DNA of 20,638 nucleotides. It comes from Chromera velia (taxonomy: Eukaryota; Sar; Chromeraceae). Location: the NCBI GenBank assembly GCA_018398765.1, contig JAHBMJ010002277.1, positions 1 to 20,638 of the forward strand, read 5' to 3'. The position numbers and the translations under genes are program-made. The notes beneath the pieces are model-generated. The model was not told where the DNA came from. It saw nothing but the letters and a program-made list of their open reading frames with translations, and did not search any database. How positions within the stretch are numbered: the first letter of the stretch is position 1; each line of letters begins with the position of its first letter. Below are positions 1 to 10,988 of the stretch, piece after piece.

Positions 1-30
1 GACACGGACACGGACACGGACACGGACACA

Positions 31-78
<48 letters not shown>
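1..78. repeat. Composite microsatellite: ACACGG units, then (AC)n, then (AG)n
   Basis: About four ACACGG-type hexamers pass into roughly 12 AC dinucleotides and then roughly 14 AG dinucleotides. Read on the minus strand (the sense strand of the neighbouring gene C) the order is (CT)n then (GT)n. The same order recurs at 6258-6318 and 10991-11039. It lies below the visible gene C exons, so it is either in a late intron or 3' of that gene. Confidence 0.95.
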
Positions 79-83
<5 letters not shown>

Positions 84-134
84 GGAGGGATGGAGAGAAG
101 GGATGTGCCGCACAAGCTGATGGCCCGAAAGGAT

Positions 135-215
135 CTAGAGGCTCCCAGCAGAATCCTCCCCGCTCAGCAAGCGGCAGGCATAAGAGGAGATGGCTGGCTC
201 GGTGAAAGAGAAATG
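135..215 (-). CDS. Possible 3'-terminal exon of gene C (uncertain)
   Basis: On the minus strand a pyrimidine-rich stretch ending in TCCTAG (216-221) is followed by 26 sense codons and a TAG stop at 137-135. The peptide starts HFSFTEPAISSYACRL and has unremarkable, protein-like composition. The exon would start in phase 0. The best donor I can offer for the exon upstream (415) ends in phase 1, so the join is not consistent and an intervening exon or another boundary is needed. It may be chance. Confidence 0.22.
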   Translation of the reverse strand, partial: HFSFTEPAISSYACRLLSGEDSAGSL

Positions 216-414
216 CTAGGACAAATGAGAGAAAAGTATCCTGTTCATTCCAATCAGAGACAGAAAGACAGAGAGAGCGACTGGTAGGTTCGCAATCGCA
301 CCGATATGCCGATAGAAGCGTCATTGGATGTATTGCATGTCGGATAGACGGCAAACAGACCCCGAGACAAAAAAAACGGCCAGTCGGACAAATAGATGGA
401 GAACAAATCTTTAC

Positions 415-564
415 GCAGGTTGTTGTTGAAGAGGCAAGGTTTTTGGCAGATTGTAGGTGAACGGCCGAATGCAGGAGCCTCTATCGCATTGATCACATAT
501 GCTACATCTGGTTCTTCGCCATCAAAGCGGACGCCCTTTTCAGAGCCCTCGTACCCCCATGCAC
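415..564 (-). CDS. Gene C, probable second visible exon
   Basis: Minus-strand frame opening after the AG at 566-565 and reading GAWGYEGSEKGVRFDGEEPD, then VAYVINAIEAPAFGRSP. Codon use and composition look coding, unlike the flanks. The start continues the frame of the 1348-601 exon if a very short 36-nt intron (600-565) is removed; without removal that frame meets TGA and TAA. An alternative is a donor at 604 (GTAGGT) joined to the AG before 535 (69 nt, also in frame). The 3' end at 415 (C|GTAAAG) is a guess, as the frame stays open to 254. Confidence 0.45.
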
Positions 565-600
565 CTAATTAAAGTGAATGCCGCGCGTGCACTCACAGAC

Positions 601-1348
601 CTACCCTGGGGTCCGTTTTGACTTCGTTTGGCGCATTCAACACAGTCATCTGGTGCCTGACCATCGCAATCTTCCTTTCATTGGACTGAACACGGTCATA
701 CACCGTCTTGTACATCTGCTGCAGATGTCCCCTGAACTCGGGAGAAATCGACTTCGTCTGACAGAGCCCCTTCGGAACGTTATTTCCGTAGTAGAGGGAA
801 TCGTTGGGGTTGTCTGCAGAGGCAGCTACCTTCCCCTGGAGCTGTGCAAGTTCCCTCTCGGAATCTTCCAGTTTGAAGAGAAGGTCGCGGACCATTCCCG
901 GAGATTGCTTCACAAGGTCGGCTTGCACTCCAGGGTAGGCATTTGGAAGGCCAAATTGATGGGTGGGCTGCACAGTCGAACTTCCCGACTTGAGGGCAGC
1001 TGCTGGATCGCCCCCCGGAGAGACATACGAAGTGCCAGGAAGGCCATTGATGCGTTCACACAGTGAAGTACCGAATTGGAATCCCGGCACGGGGCCCTTA
1101 TGCAAAAATTGGGAGACGTTCGGGTTTGAGGGATTCCATTCATTGATTGTGCTGTTGGTATTTCCGGTGATGGAGTGTGCTACCGCGTACCACTTGCAAA
1201 TGCAACCTCTGAGATTCTCCAAATTTGAGTGAATCTCCCCGCTTAGTTTCTGAGCAGGTGGAGGACCCGGGGGCTTGTCATCGGGAGCTCCCGCAGAGGA
1301 GGGGCGCATCTTGAGGAGCCGGAGTGGGAGACGAGGTGAGGATAGCGG
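601..1348 (-). CDS. Gene C: unrecognised protein, main exon
   Basis: A long open minus-strand exon preceded by a good acceptor (TCTCTGCAG at 1349-1357). The first ATG in frame is at 1309, and the 13 codons from 1348 to 1310 are also open, so the start may be in an upstream exon. From the 1309 Met the product begins with a Pro-rich segment (residues 1-20), followed by a region with Cys and Trp (IHSNLENLRGCICKWYAVAH) and a Gly/Asn/Pro-rich stretch. Two helical, probably coiled-coil segments follow at about 137-165 (MVRDLLFKLEDSERELAQLQ) and 190-222 (EFRGHLQQMYKTVYDRVQSN). No family is recognised. The helices suggest a structural or scaffold role, which is only inference. A second minus-strand frame upstream, across 1349-1440, also reads protein-like (EEGQKVCHTSEGGKTVLNFF), but it is in a different frame and cannot be joined without an unseen splice. 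Confidence 0.65.
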
Positions 1349-1889
1349 CTGCAGAGACGAAAAAATTCAGGACAGTCTTGCCGCCCTCAGATGTGTGACA
1401 GACCTTTTGGCCCTCTTCATGGAATATCCTTCCTCTGATCCAAAGAATTAAAGGCGAACGGCAGTCTGTGTGTACGTATATATATGTGTACTGAAATGCA
1501 TGTTAACAATTGTGAATGTGTTTGTATCATGCGCATGCATTTTTTTTTTGTTTGCACGCATGCACGCATGAAAGGCGGAACGCCGCTTGCATGTGGAATG
1601 AAGCGTCAAAAGCCGGGTGTTCAGACGCAAGAAAGCTCTTACTCGGCGTCAATCAAAAGCAAAAGCCTAGCCTGTACTTAATGCTAGACTTAATGTTTGC
1701 TCCAATGCACTACGTCAATTCATGGGGCAATTCATTTCCTGCAATTTTCTTTTTTGTTTGCGTTGTAAGTCGATAGTGTGTCAATGAATTGCAATTTTTT
1801 TTTAAGGAAATCGTATAGTAGTTGTTAGTTGTAGTTTATTGTAGTTACAGTAACTGTACTTACTTACTTACTTAGTCATAGTATGTTAA

Positions 1890-2069
1890 TTAACGATGTC
1901 GCACACAGTGAGAGTCGAGCGGCTCGCCCACGTCATACCGCTGGCCGCGAGTGGCCACAACGCCGGCGGTGTGCGTGGCTGGGCAATTGATTAATCTACA
2001 TGCAGTCGTGCTTAAAGTAGGCACGATCATCCCTATGAGAAACGGTGTGATCTTCTTTGAGTTGCATAG
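1890..2069 (-). other. Short open frame in a GC-rich island (unproven)
   Basis: In otherwise AT-rich DNA, a GC-rich block (about 1903-1985) keeps both strands open in the same codon register. Minus strand: open from 2069 to a TAA at 1892-1890, with an ATG at 2030 giving 46 codons; the product includes GMIVPTLSTTACRLINC and ends AGVVATRGQRYDVGEPLDSH plus five more residues. Plus strand: ATG at 1896 to TAA at 1994, 32 codons. The minus product reads more like protein. It could be a small gene, a fragment of a larger decayed gene or element, or chance. Confidence 0.25.
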
Positions 2070-2229
2070 CTAGAAGAGAAACAGACAAAAAGCACCACAA
2101 TATGAATGCGTAAGCAGACTATGGGTGGATCAAAGAGTTTGCTAGGCATGTGGTGATATAGGGAAAGCTGATCGATAGAGTTCGACGGCTCAAAAGCTCC
2201 TAGATCGTTGAAACGTTTACTTATATAGC

Positions 2230-2291
2230 TGCCACTATAAACGGCTTCTCAAATTTTTCACCATATTAAAAGCAGATTTGCCACTATAAAC
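2230..2291 (+). repeat. Direct repeat TGCCACTATAAAC, two copies
   Basis: The 13-mer occurs at 2230-2242 and 2279-2291, 49 bp apart, in AT-rich DNA between genes A and C. No terminal inverted repeats or ORF flank it. It may be a short local duplication. Confidence 0.7.
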
Positions 2292-3301
2292 AATTAACCT
2301 CTTCAAATCAAAGATGTTTAACAACTTTTGTTAATTCTTTAATGCGTTTTACTGTGACGGTTTTTGTTTACAATAATCTACAATGTCACTTAAGATGATT
2401 CATGATACATGATAATTAAGAGCGAATTCAACCAGCACAAAGTTTTTGTCTTTTTTAAACTTTTTTATGATTTTTCTGTGGAATAAATATTTGACCAGAC
2501 ACCAGCTGTGTCTGCCAAGGGACCGACGTCTTGTCACTCCCTGCAGGCAAGCTTTCGAGCAAAAACTTCTTAAGAAGCCGATAAATTGCGTTGACAAGAC
2601 CGGACACGACCCGAAGGAGGGACTTATGCGGAGCATTTGACGAACTGAAGCACTTGGGCTGAGAGTGTGATCATAGATCTGCGATGGTTTGGGTTGTGGA
2701 GTGTGCGGATGATTGTCGGGAGTCCACCCTTCTGAAGTCGAAGGGCATCGCGTGGAGCTCAGGCGAAATAACATTTCTCACATTACTGGCGTTCTTTTGA
2801 TCTCTAGACTCTTTTCGGTCAAGCTTGTCAAGAAGCGGACTGCCTACAGCGGTGGATGGAAGGCTGAGCCTGCACAGTTGACAAACGCAAATAAAAACCC
2901 AGAAACCAATGGACCATTCTCAACCTCAAACGATTAGCATGCGCGCTGCAAGTCGATAAAGGGGGTCCTCTCAAGCAGTCTTCTTGACACGCACAAAAGA
3001 GGATGAGTAGTCCCCCCAAGTCCCGTGTCTTTCCCCCTTTTTTCAAATGGACTCCTCCTGTAAGTCCTTTCTCTTCCCCGGCACGTTTGCATTCCACCCT
3101 ATTTCATTCATTTCCCACAGAAGCGAAGAAAGTACAGGGGTTGACCCTGCATGCTTCCATTACACATCTTATTCGAATGAGGTCAGAAAAAACAAAAGGA
3201 CGAGACGAAAAATAAACGACTCAGCGCAGCAGACGGAGCAGGCAGGCAAGATGAACAACACTCAAGAGGACTTCTGATAGAGAAAAGACGAACGAGTGAA
3301 T

Positions 3302-5173
3302 TCAATTTCTGAAAACCTCTTCAGCCAAGCCCAGCTGCCGTCTACGGTCGAAGCGAGCAGCGAGCTCGGCAGAGAGAGTCCCCGTGCGTGCGGGAGGGGA
3401 AGAGGGATCTGTCCGACCTGACAGAGCGCTGTCTCGAGAGGACCTGACTGAAGATCGGAGCCCGACTGCGGCTGTGGGGGTCCGCTCTGTCTCGGCAAGA
3501 GGGTCTGACTGCTTGGTTGCTCGGGAAGTTGTGTCCGGGGTGCAACCTCTGTTGCCTCCTGCTTCTCTTTCAACCCCTGCGTTCTGCTGGAATGATCGGA
3601 GAGTAACTCCGTTCTTTGTGTGACCAGACAGGGGGCGTCCCTGACTCTTCCTTCCTGTTCCTGTGGTTTTTTGGGTTTTTGGAGTTTTTGTGTTTGTTGA
3701 AGAACTGGTACTGTGAGGAAAAGCTGCGTGGAAGTCCTTGCAAGAAGTACTCATACTGGGTGGGTTGCCCAACTCAGCAGCCGTGCCTCTCCTGGCAGAG
3801 TCCTCTTCTGACACCTCTCTTCCTTTTCCCCCCTCTGCCTTGCTACTTTGTCCTTCTGCACCCCCCACCAATTCTTCCGTCGAACTCGTCCCACCATCAG
3901 CGCACTCAACCTCCCCCAGATGCCCCTCCCCCCTTCCCTTCGCAGGTCCAGGTTGAGAGTGGGAGGGCAGGTCAAGCATCTCTCTCTTGGTGGGCCTGAC
4001 CAGTCCCTCTGCCTCTGCAGCTCTGGCAGTTGAGGGATTCCTCTCCATCCGCACTCGAGAGGAGACCCCATGATGGCCCCCGTCTCTGTCTCCTCCCACA
4101 GGCTCATCCAAAACCTCCCTCTCCTTCATCCTTTGTGTCCCCTCCCCTGTCCCCCCATTCACTTCCTCAGAGGGAGGGTTCAGGGCAGCTTTGGAATTGT
4201 CCAATACATTTGGGCTCTCTGCTCTCTGACTGGTGAGGGGAAGGTCTGAAGATGAGTGGGACTCTTTCGTTGGGTCTGGATGAGTGGAAGGCGAAGGGGC
4301 CCACTCGAGTTGACTGTTGGCCTCTCCCTTTTCCTCTCTGTCTCTGTGAGTGGAGAAGGGGAGGCGTGCGTCAGAGTGGGCAGAGGACCAGAGGAGGTCG
4401 AGGGAACTGAAAACACCCCCCTCTTGGTTCTGAGGCTGATCTTCGTGTGAGTATTTTTGATGATTTTGAAATTCAATTTCGGTTTCTCCTGCTCCTGCTG
4501 CTATTGCAGTTTTTGTTGTTTTTGTTTCTCCTTCTGCCCTTCCCGTCGGGCCCGTTTGGAGGCTCTGGTCGAGAATGGGTGCAGCCTCTCTCTCTTCTCT
4601 GGGCTGGCTTTCGTTTGCCCTGACTGATCGCGTGTCTCGCTCGGCTTTTCTGCTCTCCAAAATGCCGCGGGCACTGCCTTTCTGAGACAGACCTCTCGGG
4701 ACATTCTGCTGCGGTGCTGGGACGGAAGGTGTCGGGTTGGCGTGCAGGGGGGGGGCGTGAGCATCTGACGGAAGGGCGAAACCACCCCTGGCGTCCTCCT
4801 GCAGTGTGCACCCATCAGCCCTCTGTGTTGAGACGTCAGGGGCGCAGTTGGATCGCCTAGCATCACCCCGGAGGGGGGGCGTGGAGGGGGGGATGAAGTC
4901 GCTTTTGTTGGAGAGCTCTGTAGACACGGCCTTCGCTCCGAAGTTGGGACTTCCGGGGCGCACAACCGGTGTGTGTACAGGGGTGACAATCGGCATGGGG
5001 CTCGAGAGGACTGTCCGAGGAGATCCGCTAGGGGAGGGGGGGGGGATTGCGATCCGCCCTGTCCGGGTGTTGGAGCAAGGGGGCAAAGGGAAGAAACGGA
5101 ATCCCAGGGGAGTGCCTCTCCATCTTGAGTGGAGAGTCTCCTCATCCGATTGTTGCGTTTTGTTGCCGACAAT
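3302..5173 (-). CDS. Gene A exon 19, terminal: disordered Ser/Pro/Glu-rich tail
   Basis: The acceptor CCTTTGCAG (5174-5182) opens a 1,872-nt exon in phase 0, beginning IVGNKTQQSDEETLHSRWRG and ending in TGA at 3304-3302. The 623 residues are rich in Ser, Pro, Glu, Gly, Thr and Arg with no obvious globular domain; proline-directed Ser/Thr sites such as SPMP, TPVHTP and RPGSP lie near the front, as in phospho-regulated disordered tails. The last residues (LAARFDRRRQLGLAEEVFRN) are less biased and likely helical, so they could be a short binding motif. An ATG at 5197 lies only 8 codons upstream across the acceptor and is not needed as a start. Two other minus-strand frames are partly open here (for example 5451-4501) but carry runs typical of frame shadows. 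Confidence 0.85.
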   Translation of the reverse strand: MVGNKTQQSDEETLHSRWRGTPLGFRFFPLPPCSNTRTGRIAIPPPSPSGSPRTVLSSPMPIVTPVHTPVVRPGSPNFGAKAVSTELSNKSDFIPPSTPPLRGDARRSNCAPDVSTQRADGCTLQEDARGGFALPSDAHAPPLHANPTPSVPAPQQNVPRGLSQKGSARGILESRKAERDTRSVRANESQPREEREAAPILDQSLQTGPTGRAEGETKTTKTAIAAGAGETEIEFQNHQKYSHEDQPQNQEGGVFSSLDLLWSSAHSDARLPFSTHRDREEKGEANSQLEWAPSPSTHPDPTKESHSSSDLPLTSQRAESPNVLDNSKAALNPPSEEVNGGTGEGTQRMKEREVLDEPVGGDRDGGHHGVSSRVRMERNPSTARAAEAEGLVRPTKREMLDLPSHSQPGPAKGRGEGHLGEVECADGGTSSTEELVGGAEGQSSKAEGGKGREVSEEDSARRGTAAELGNPPSMSTSCKDFHAAFPHSTSSSTNTKTPKTQKTTGTGRKSQGRPLSGHTKNGVTLRSFQQNAGVEREAGGNRGCTPDTTSRATKQSDPLAETERTPTAAVGLRSSVRSSRDSALSGRTDPSSPPARTGTLSAELAARFDRRRQLGLAEEVFRN

Positions 5174-5880
5174 CTGCAAAGGCGGAGATATGAACATGTA
5201 TCAAAGTGTGTGCCAAGAACACACAGCCAGGAGGGGGTAAGGAAGGGACGCAAAGACAGGAGAGAAGGACAGAGACGGTGAGAAAAACTGAAAGAAAGGG
5301 AGCGTGATTGCACAAAGTCGGGTGGGAATGGGAGATTTTGAGGCAGAGTGGCGGAAAAATAATTATCCATATCGCATCTGTACGTCTCCGTTTCGTGCCG
5401 TGGGGCCCCATTTTCTCTGCCTGCTTGCCTGCCTGATTTCGCCCAAATCACTTTGCCCCCCCACCGGCCTGTCTCATCCTCATTGCGTCAACAGACAGAC
5501 CTCTGTGTCGATTTCCCCCAGAGTGCCGATGCAGACGGACAACATTGCAGACTCCTCTACTGCATTGGCAACTTCCAGGCGCAACTGCACGCAACAAGGG
5601 AACAGGGAAAGAGCAGAGTGCAAACTCGGTGCATGCAGCGACTGACCAAAGGGACAGAGAAGGAAAAGAAGGAGAGGACGGCATGGTCAGTCGTAGACAC
5701 ACTGGCACGAAGCTCGGCAAGAAAATTGGACAACAAACCTCGAAGGCTCACATTGACTGATTCTCTCTCTCTCCCTCCCTCCCTCCCTCCCTTTCGCTCG
5801 CTCGCTCACTTTTTGTCTGCTTGTCTCTCTCTGTCTCTTTCTCTCCTTCTCTCTCCCTCCTGGTAGCGCACACACACTCA

Positions 5881-5917
<37 letters not shown>

Positions 5918-6254
5918 ACTGACCTGATCCTCAGGTGAACAGATCCGGAATCGGGTCTTCAGTTCTTCGTCGTCGGGGACGGTCTGTTTCTGATCTCCAC
6001 CTACTGCCGCTGCAGCTGCTGCAACTCCTCGGTTGAATGCTGCGCCGTCCCTCTGGTGCTGCTGAACACAATCAAATTGGAAGAAGTCAGCGGGATAACG
6101 GGGTGAAAAACGGTGAAAAAGATGTTCGGTCAGAGGGGCTCCGAGCACTGGGGGGAGGCATTGCTTTCTCTGTGCTTCGTTGCAAAGCAAAAGAGTGGCA
6201 ATCAAGAATGCGAAATGCCATCAATGCGAACAATTGGTCTTTTGGGAGGGAGCG

Positions 6255-6321
<67 letters not shown>

Positions 6322-9300
6322 AGGGAGAGAGAGAGAGACAGACAGACAGACAGAGAGGGAGACGGAAGGACGTCCATTTCACTTATTGGATACATGCAGA
6401 CTGCAAGAGGGCTTCTCTGTCTGAAAATGTATACTACTGCTCCCCGCTGACTCACAAGAGAAGTGCTCCCCACGGCGACACTCCAGCCCTGCGTGCGATC
6501 TTCCATTCCCTTCAGATTTGTGAAGGCAGTCGGAGGAGGGACTCGGGCGTTCGAAGGAGACGGCACGGGAGACGTCAGCGCTGGCGTGCAGGAATCGGGG
6601 GCGCCCCCTCCCCCTCCTGTCCTACCGCCTCCTCCCTCCCGCCCCCTATCAACCCTGACCAGACGAGAGCCCCCCGTGTGGGTGGCGTGAGAGGACAGAG
6701 GGAGTGAAGGAGGGTCTCTGGACCTGCGTCTCACCCCTGTCCACAGAGACGCCCCTGTCGTCCCCCCAGGATCCGTTTGCAATCTTGCCGCCTCGTCCGC
6801 TCGGCTGTACACAAGCGACCCCCTCAGGGTGTCTCTGCAGTCGAGAAAGCAAACAAAAAGAAAAACATCCTGGGGTGAAAGAAAGTCCGGTGGAAGGGGA
6901 AGAAGAGAGGAATCGATCGCAGCTGTCAATTGGGAGACGGGCTCCTTGACACAGCGCATAGAAAGAAAAAAAAAAGTGGCACGGAATGTGCATGCATTCT
7001 CTGGGAAGCACGAGAGGTCTGCCGAGAACTCTTTCTTTCCTTCCTCATTCCAAGTCACGCAAGGAATCGAAGAAGAACAACAGAGAAAAAAAAAAGACCA
7101 ACCCGAACGAATCCAAACGTCCCTCTCCGGCCATCGCACGGGTACGTCGACCCTCCAAGCACATGAACACTGTGCCCTTCACCTGCACACAACCAAGAAA
7201 GCAGCAAGCACCCACTTCCGTCTTTCACTCCCACGCGCGGAAACACACTCCGACCAACGCACTCAACAGGCAAGCAGACGATACGTCTGTCGTTATATCA
7301 ATTTCATTTTTCCTTTATAAACAAGCAGCGGCTCTCCGAACGGACCTCCAAGAGAACGCCCAGACACTCGCGGAGTTTCGCGAACCTGCCCTCTGCCTCA
7401 GAGCGCAACTCGGCAGTTTCTCGGGTCTCCTTCCGTCTTTCCTTTTCGTCCGCGTCTCCCTGCAGCGGCACAACACAGGGTGGGAAGAGAGATCATTCGA
7501 ACAATCGTCTTCGAATCAAAGCAGAGGGAAATGAAGAATGCCATCTTCCACAAGCTCTTCTTCCTTCTGCATACGGACCTCATCTTCCTGGAGCAAATGA
7601 GAAGAAGAGAGAGGCGAGCAGGAAATCAAACGATGCACAGCAGTGGTATTTCTGTGCAAGCAAAGACGGACACGCAGAAAGAAAGTGTAAAAGGAGGGCA
7701 GGCAAGCAGCTGGGTGCACGCACACACTCGCACACACTCACACTCTCACACGTGCATAGAGAGAGAGGGGGGGCGAGGAGGGAGAGAGGACGGAAGGAGA
7801 AAGACAAGAGGTCTTTGGGGTGGACAATGGAACAGGCAAGCGATCGACAGAAGGAGACGCAGAACGGAGCGCGCAATCGAACGCTGGTCTCTGCGGCTGT
7901 TTTCGGTCTGACGTACTTCCTGAAAATTGCGAAGGCATCCATGTGCCTGGTTTCTTTCTCCTGCCATTGCCCACCCCCTTTCATCCCCCCCTGCCCCCCT
8001 TCTGTTTGCCAAAGGGAGAGGAGGTACAGCCCCAGCCTGAAGACGGGCAGCCTCCTGGTCCTCACGGGGTGCTGGAGGAGGAGAGGCCCAGGGAAGATGG
8101 AGTGCCGCAGCCTGCAGGAAGAAATCAAAGGGGATAACCAAAAGACCGCCTCGTTCTTTGAGGAGGATGCATTACTGTCAAGAATCTTCACATGCATCTG
8201 TCAAGAATCTTCACAGAGGAACAATAACCAAAACTTCTGTCTATCCTTGCCCACTCTTGTTCTTGTGTCGATTGACACACCTTTCTGCAACCAACAGTTC
8301 CCCCCCCCCCACCCATGCAACCCGCGTGTCATGAGAAGAGAAAACCCACCCACTCACATGCTCTTCCGCCTCTCCCTCCAAGTCTGCTGCCATTCTCTGA
8401 GCTCTGGACGAAGAGAACTCCGAGATTCCCGACTGGAGACCCTCCCAGAACCCGTCAGATCCAGCCACAAGAGAAGCGGGCCCACTGCATGCAAGCAGTA
8501 GGGAGAAAACAGAAAGAAAGAAAGAAAGAAAGAAAAAAGGAAAGGAGGCACGAAGGCCGACGTGCAGTGGACGAGCTGACAAGATCACCCAAACGAAGGA
8601 TGAGGTTGAAAAACAAAAAAGTCGCAAAGAAGCCAAAGCGGAACCTAGCGGAACTCGGTCAACTATGCCAACTCTGCAAAGAGGAGAGGGTCTGTATTTT
8701 CGTGAGCGTGTGTGACAAATAGACCGCCAGCCAGTCAGCTGGAGAGAGACACGAGATACAAACAATGCAGCAAGAAGAAACGAGACCAACCTTCTCGATC
8801 CTGACAGCGCTTCCTCACGAATTGAATCAGCAGATGCCAACAGGACGCGCCGCAGCACAGCCCCACAACATGCAGCAGAAAGCAGAAGGAGCTGCAAGCA
8901 AAACACAGGGCACACTCACACGAGAAGAAATTGAATGCCGATTCTTCAATCGTTTTTCCTGTCTTCTTCTATGAGGCTTGCTTGCACCTCTTTGCGGAGC
9001 TTCTGCAGGAGCTGAACCTTTGGCCCTTTACTCAATCGCCTTCGTCCTTCCCCCGCCTAAAAATTTTAGCCTTCTAAAGAGAAAATGAAAGAAAAGACAG
9101 AGAGAGAAGGAAGGACGGACCTCCCGCACAGACTCCAGAGAAGACGATCGAACCCATTCAGCAACCGCACGCGCCCTTCCAACGGCACCCCCTGATGCAC
9201 TCGCCAGCAGAACCGCGGCAGCATCCTGCAAAGTGCACTCAGTCAAGCTTGATGAAGTGGGAAGTGGACACACACACACATACGGGCATCACTTAGCTCG

Positions 9301-10988
9301 GAAGGATACGAATGGGACGCATACACACAGAGCAGCTGACTGATCAAACATTTGTTTCCTTCTGCGTTGTGATGCGTTTCTATTTTGATTTCTCGACTGA
9401 CTGTGACTGACTGTGACTGACTGTGACTGACTGTGACTGACTGTGACTGACTGTGACTGACTGTGACCGACTGTGACCTACTGTGACCGACTGTGACCGA
9501 CTGTGACCGACTGTGGCTGACTGTGGCTGACTGTGGCTGACTGTGACTGACTGTGACTGACTGTGACTGACTGTGACTGACTGTGACTGACTGTGACTGA
9601 CTGTGACTGACTGTGACTGACTGTGACTGACTGACTGACTGACTGACTGACTGACTGACCTCCGACAGTTCCAGCTGAGGGTCGAGTCTCTTCAGATGTC
9701 TGAGAAAGAAGAAGAGAACTCTCTCGACTGAGAGACCCGACACCAGTCGGACCTCTGTGGTGTGGGGGGCACTTTCCTTGTCCTTCTCGTTCTCCCTCTT
9801 TTCTGCATCTTCCTTCGTCTCTCTGTCGTCTTTGAGTGCACTTCTCTGCAAACACAGGCGGGAGGGAAACTTCAGTTTCATGAACGCAAACACTCACTCA
9901 CACACACTAGGAGAAAAAATAGCGACAAAAGCCTGAAGGGAGCAAACCAATACAATGCCGATCAGAGAGAAGGAGAAGCCGAACAAATCGGTGTCGAATG
10001 TTGAAACCTTCCGCCTTCAAAGAGGTCCCGGAAAGATCATCACTACCAGACGACGTAACGTAACGTACCATGGCTTGACGTGAACCCCCCCCTGCGACCC
10101 TATGGGGCCACAAATCCTCTGCCATTCTCACAGCCTCCTCCAGGTCTTCCTCCAGCGTCCTCGCCCATCTGCAAGCAACAGCACGATCGAACAAGGACCA
10201 AATGACATGAAGGAATGAAATGAGAGATCGATGGAGAAGCATTCTCTCCCACCGGTCCGAGCTCTCTTCCCCTTCTAGAAGTTACCAAGCAGAAAGAGAA
10301 AGAGGGAGAGACAGAGACAGAGGGGAATGCGTCAAAATTAGAGAAAGGCACGAAAGGAGGAAAAGGGGTAAAAAAGACGCCCTGGCGGGCTGTGGGGCTC
10401 AAAACGAAATCTCCACGGACACGTTACAAGCCGGCTGCCTTGCGCTTATCACTGAATCAAAGACCGGCCAGTTTCGTAGTTCGTTAACAAGCCAATCGCA
10501 GACCCCCGATCAGAGGCACGAAAAACAAGAAAGAGGCTCGACCAACGGACCGATGAACGAAAGGCGAATTCATGCACAGAGCGAGAGGAAGAGAACCTCC
10601 CCGATCCTCCAACAACAGCTGCGGACAAACAGAAACAAAAAAAAAGAAAAGAAATCCCTCGGCCATTCTCTTCAGAAAGAAATTCAAATTTTGATCCGCC
10701 CAGACGAAGGACGGAACTTCACAGTCGACTTGTGAGTGATTCGGAGGGAAGAAAGTCAAAGCCTCTTGATTCACTTCATTTTGATCGGAGAAACAAAGTA
10801 ATGAAGATTGACTAGAGTTCCAGATGCTGTCTTGTATTTCCTTCCCCACAATCACAAAGCAACAGCTCAATAAAAGGGAACCCCTTAGATCTTGGCGAAG
10901 ACAAAGACTCCCTCGGTGGTGAAATTCATTTTTGAACTCCGAGGTCAGATCCACACACGGTCAAACAGAGGACGACCCGGAAGGGGGA

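Larger units (their letters stand above)
1349..3301. other. Region between genes C and A; no supported gene
   Basis: This stretch would hold the 3' UTR of gene A and the promoter or 5' exons of gene C, both on the minus strand. The part near gene C (1484-1600) has several GCATGC/TGCATG motifs and a T-run. Around 1780-2480 the DNA is clearly richer in A/T, with a (CTTA)n run near 1859-1875 and a 13-bp direct repeat near 2230/2279. A GC-rich island sits at 1896-1990. Open frames at 2400-2774 (minus), 2713-2937 (plus) and 2828-3097 (minus) have no splice context, no recognisable motif and no bias I would trust, so none is called. Confidence 0.6.

Noticed and set aside
2400..3097. Open frames between genes C and A (2400-2774 minus, 2713-2937 plus, 2828-3097 minus)
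   Set aside because: No splice context, no recognised motif, and mutual overlap on opposite strands; none is better than chance.
3302..5240. Long overlapping frames opposite and beside the last exon of gene A (4501-5451 minus, 4806-5240 plus)
   Set aside because: They shadow a GC-rich low-complexity exon, have no splice support, and their composition is that of shifted Ser/Pro codons.
9243..9893. Continuous minus-strand ORF through the minisatellite (Ser/Gln/Val repeat protein)
   Set aside because: It contains clear splice sites for exons 7 and 8, and the repeat is open in all frames by arithmetic, so the ORF length is not evidence of coding.
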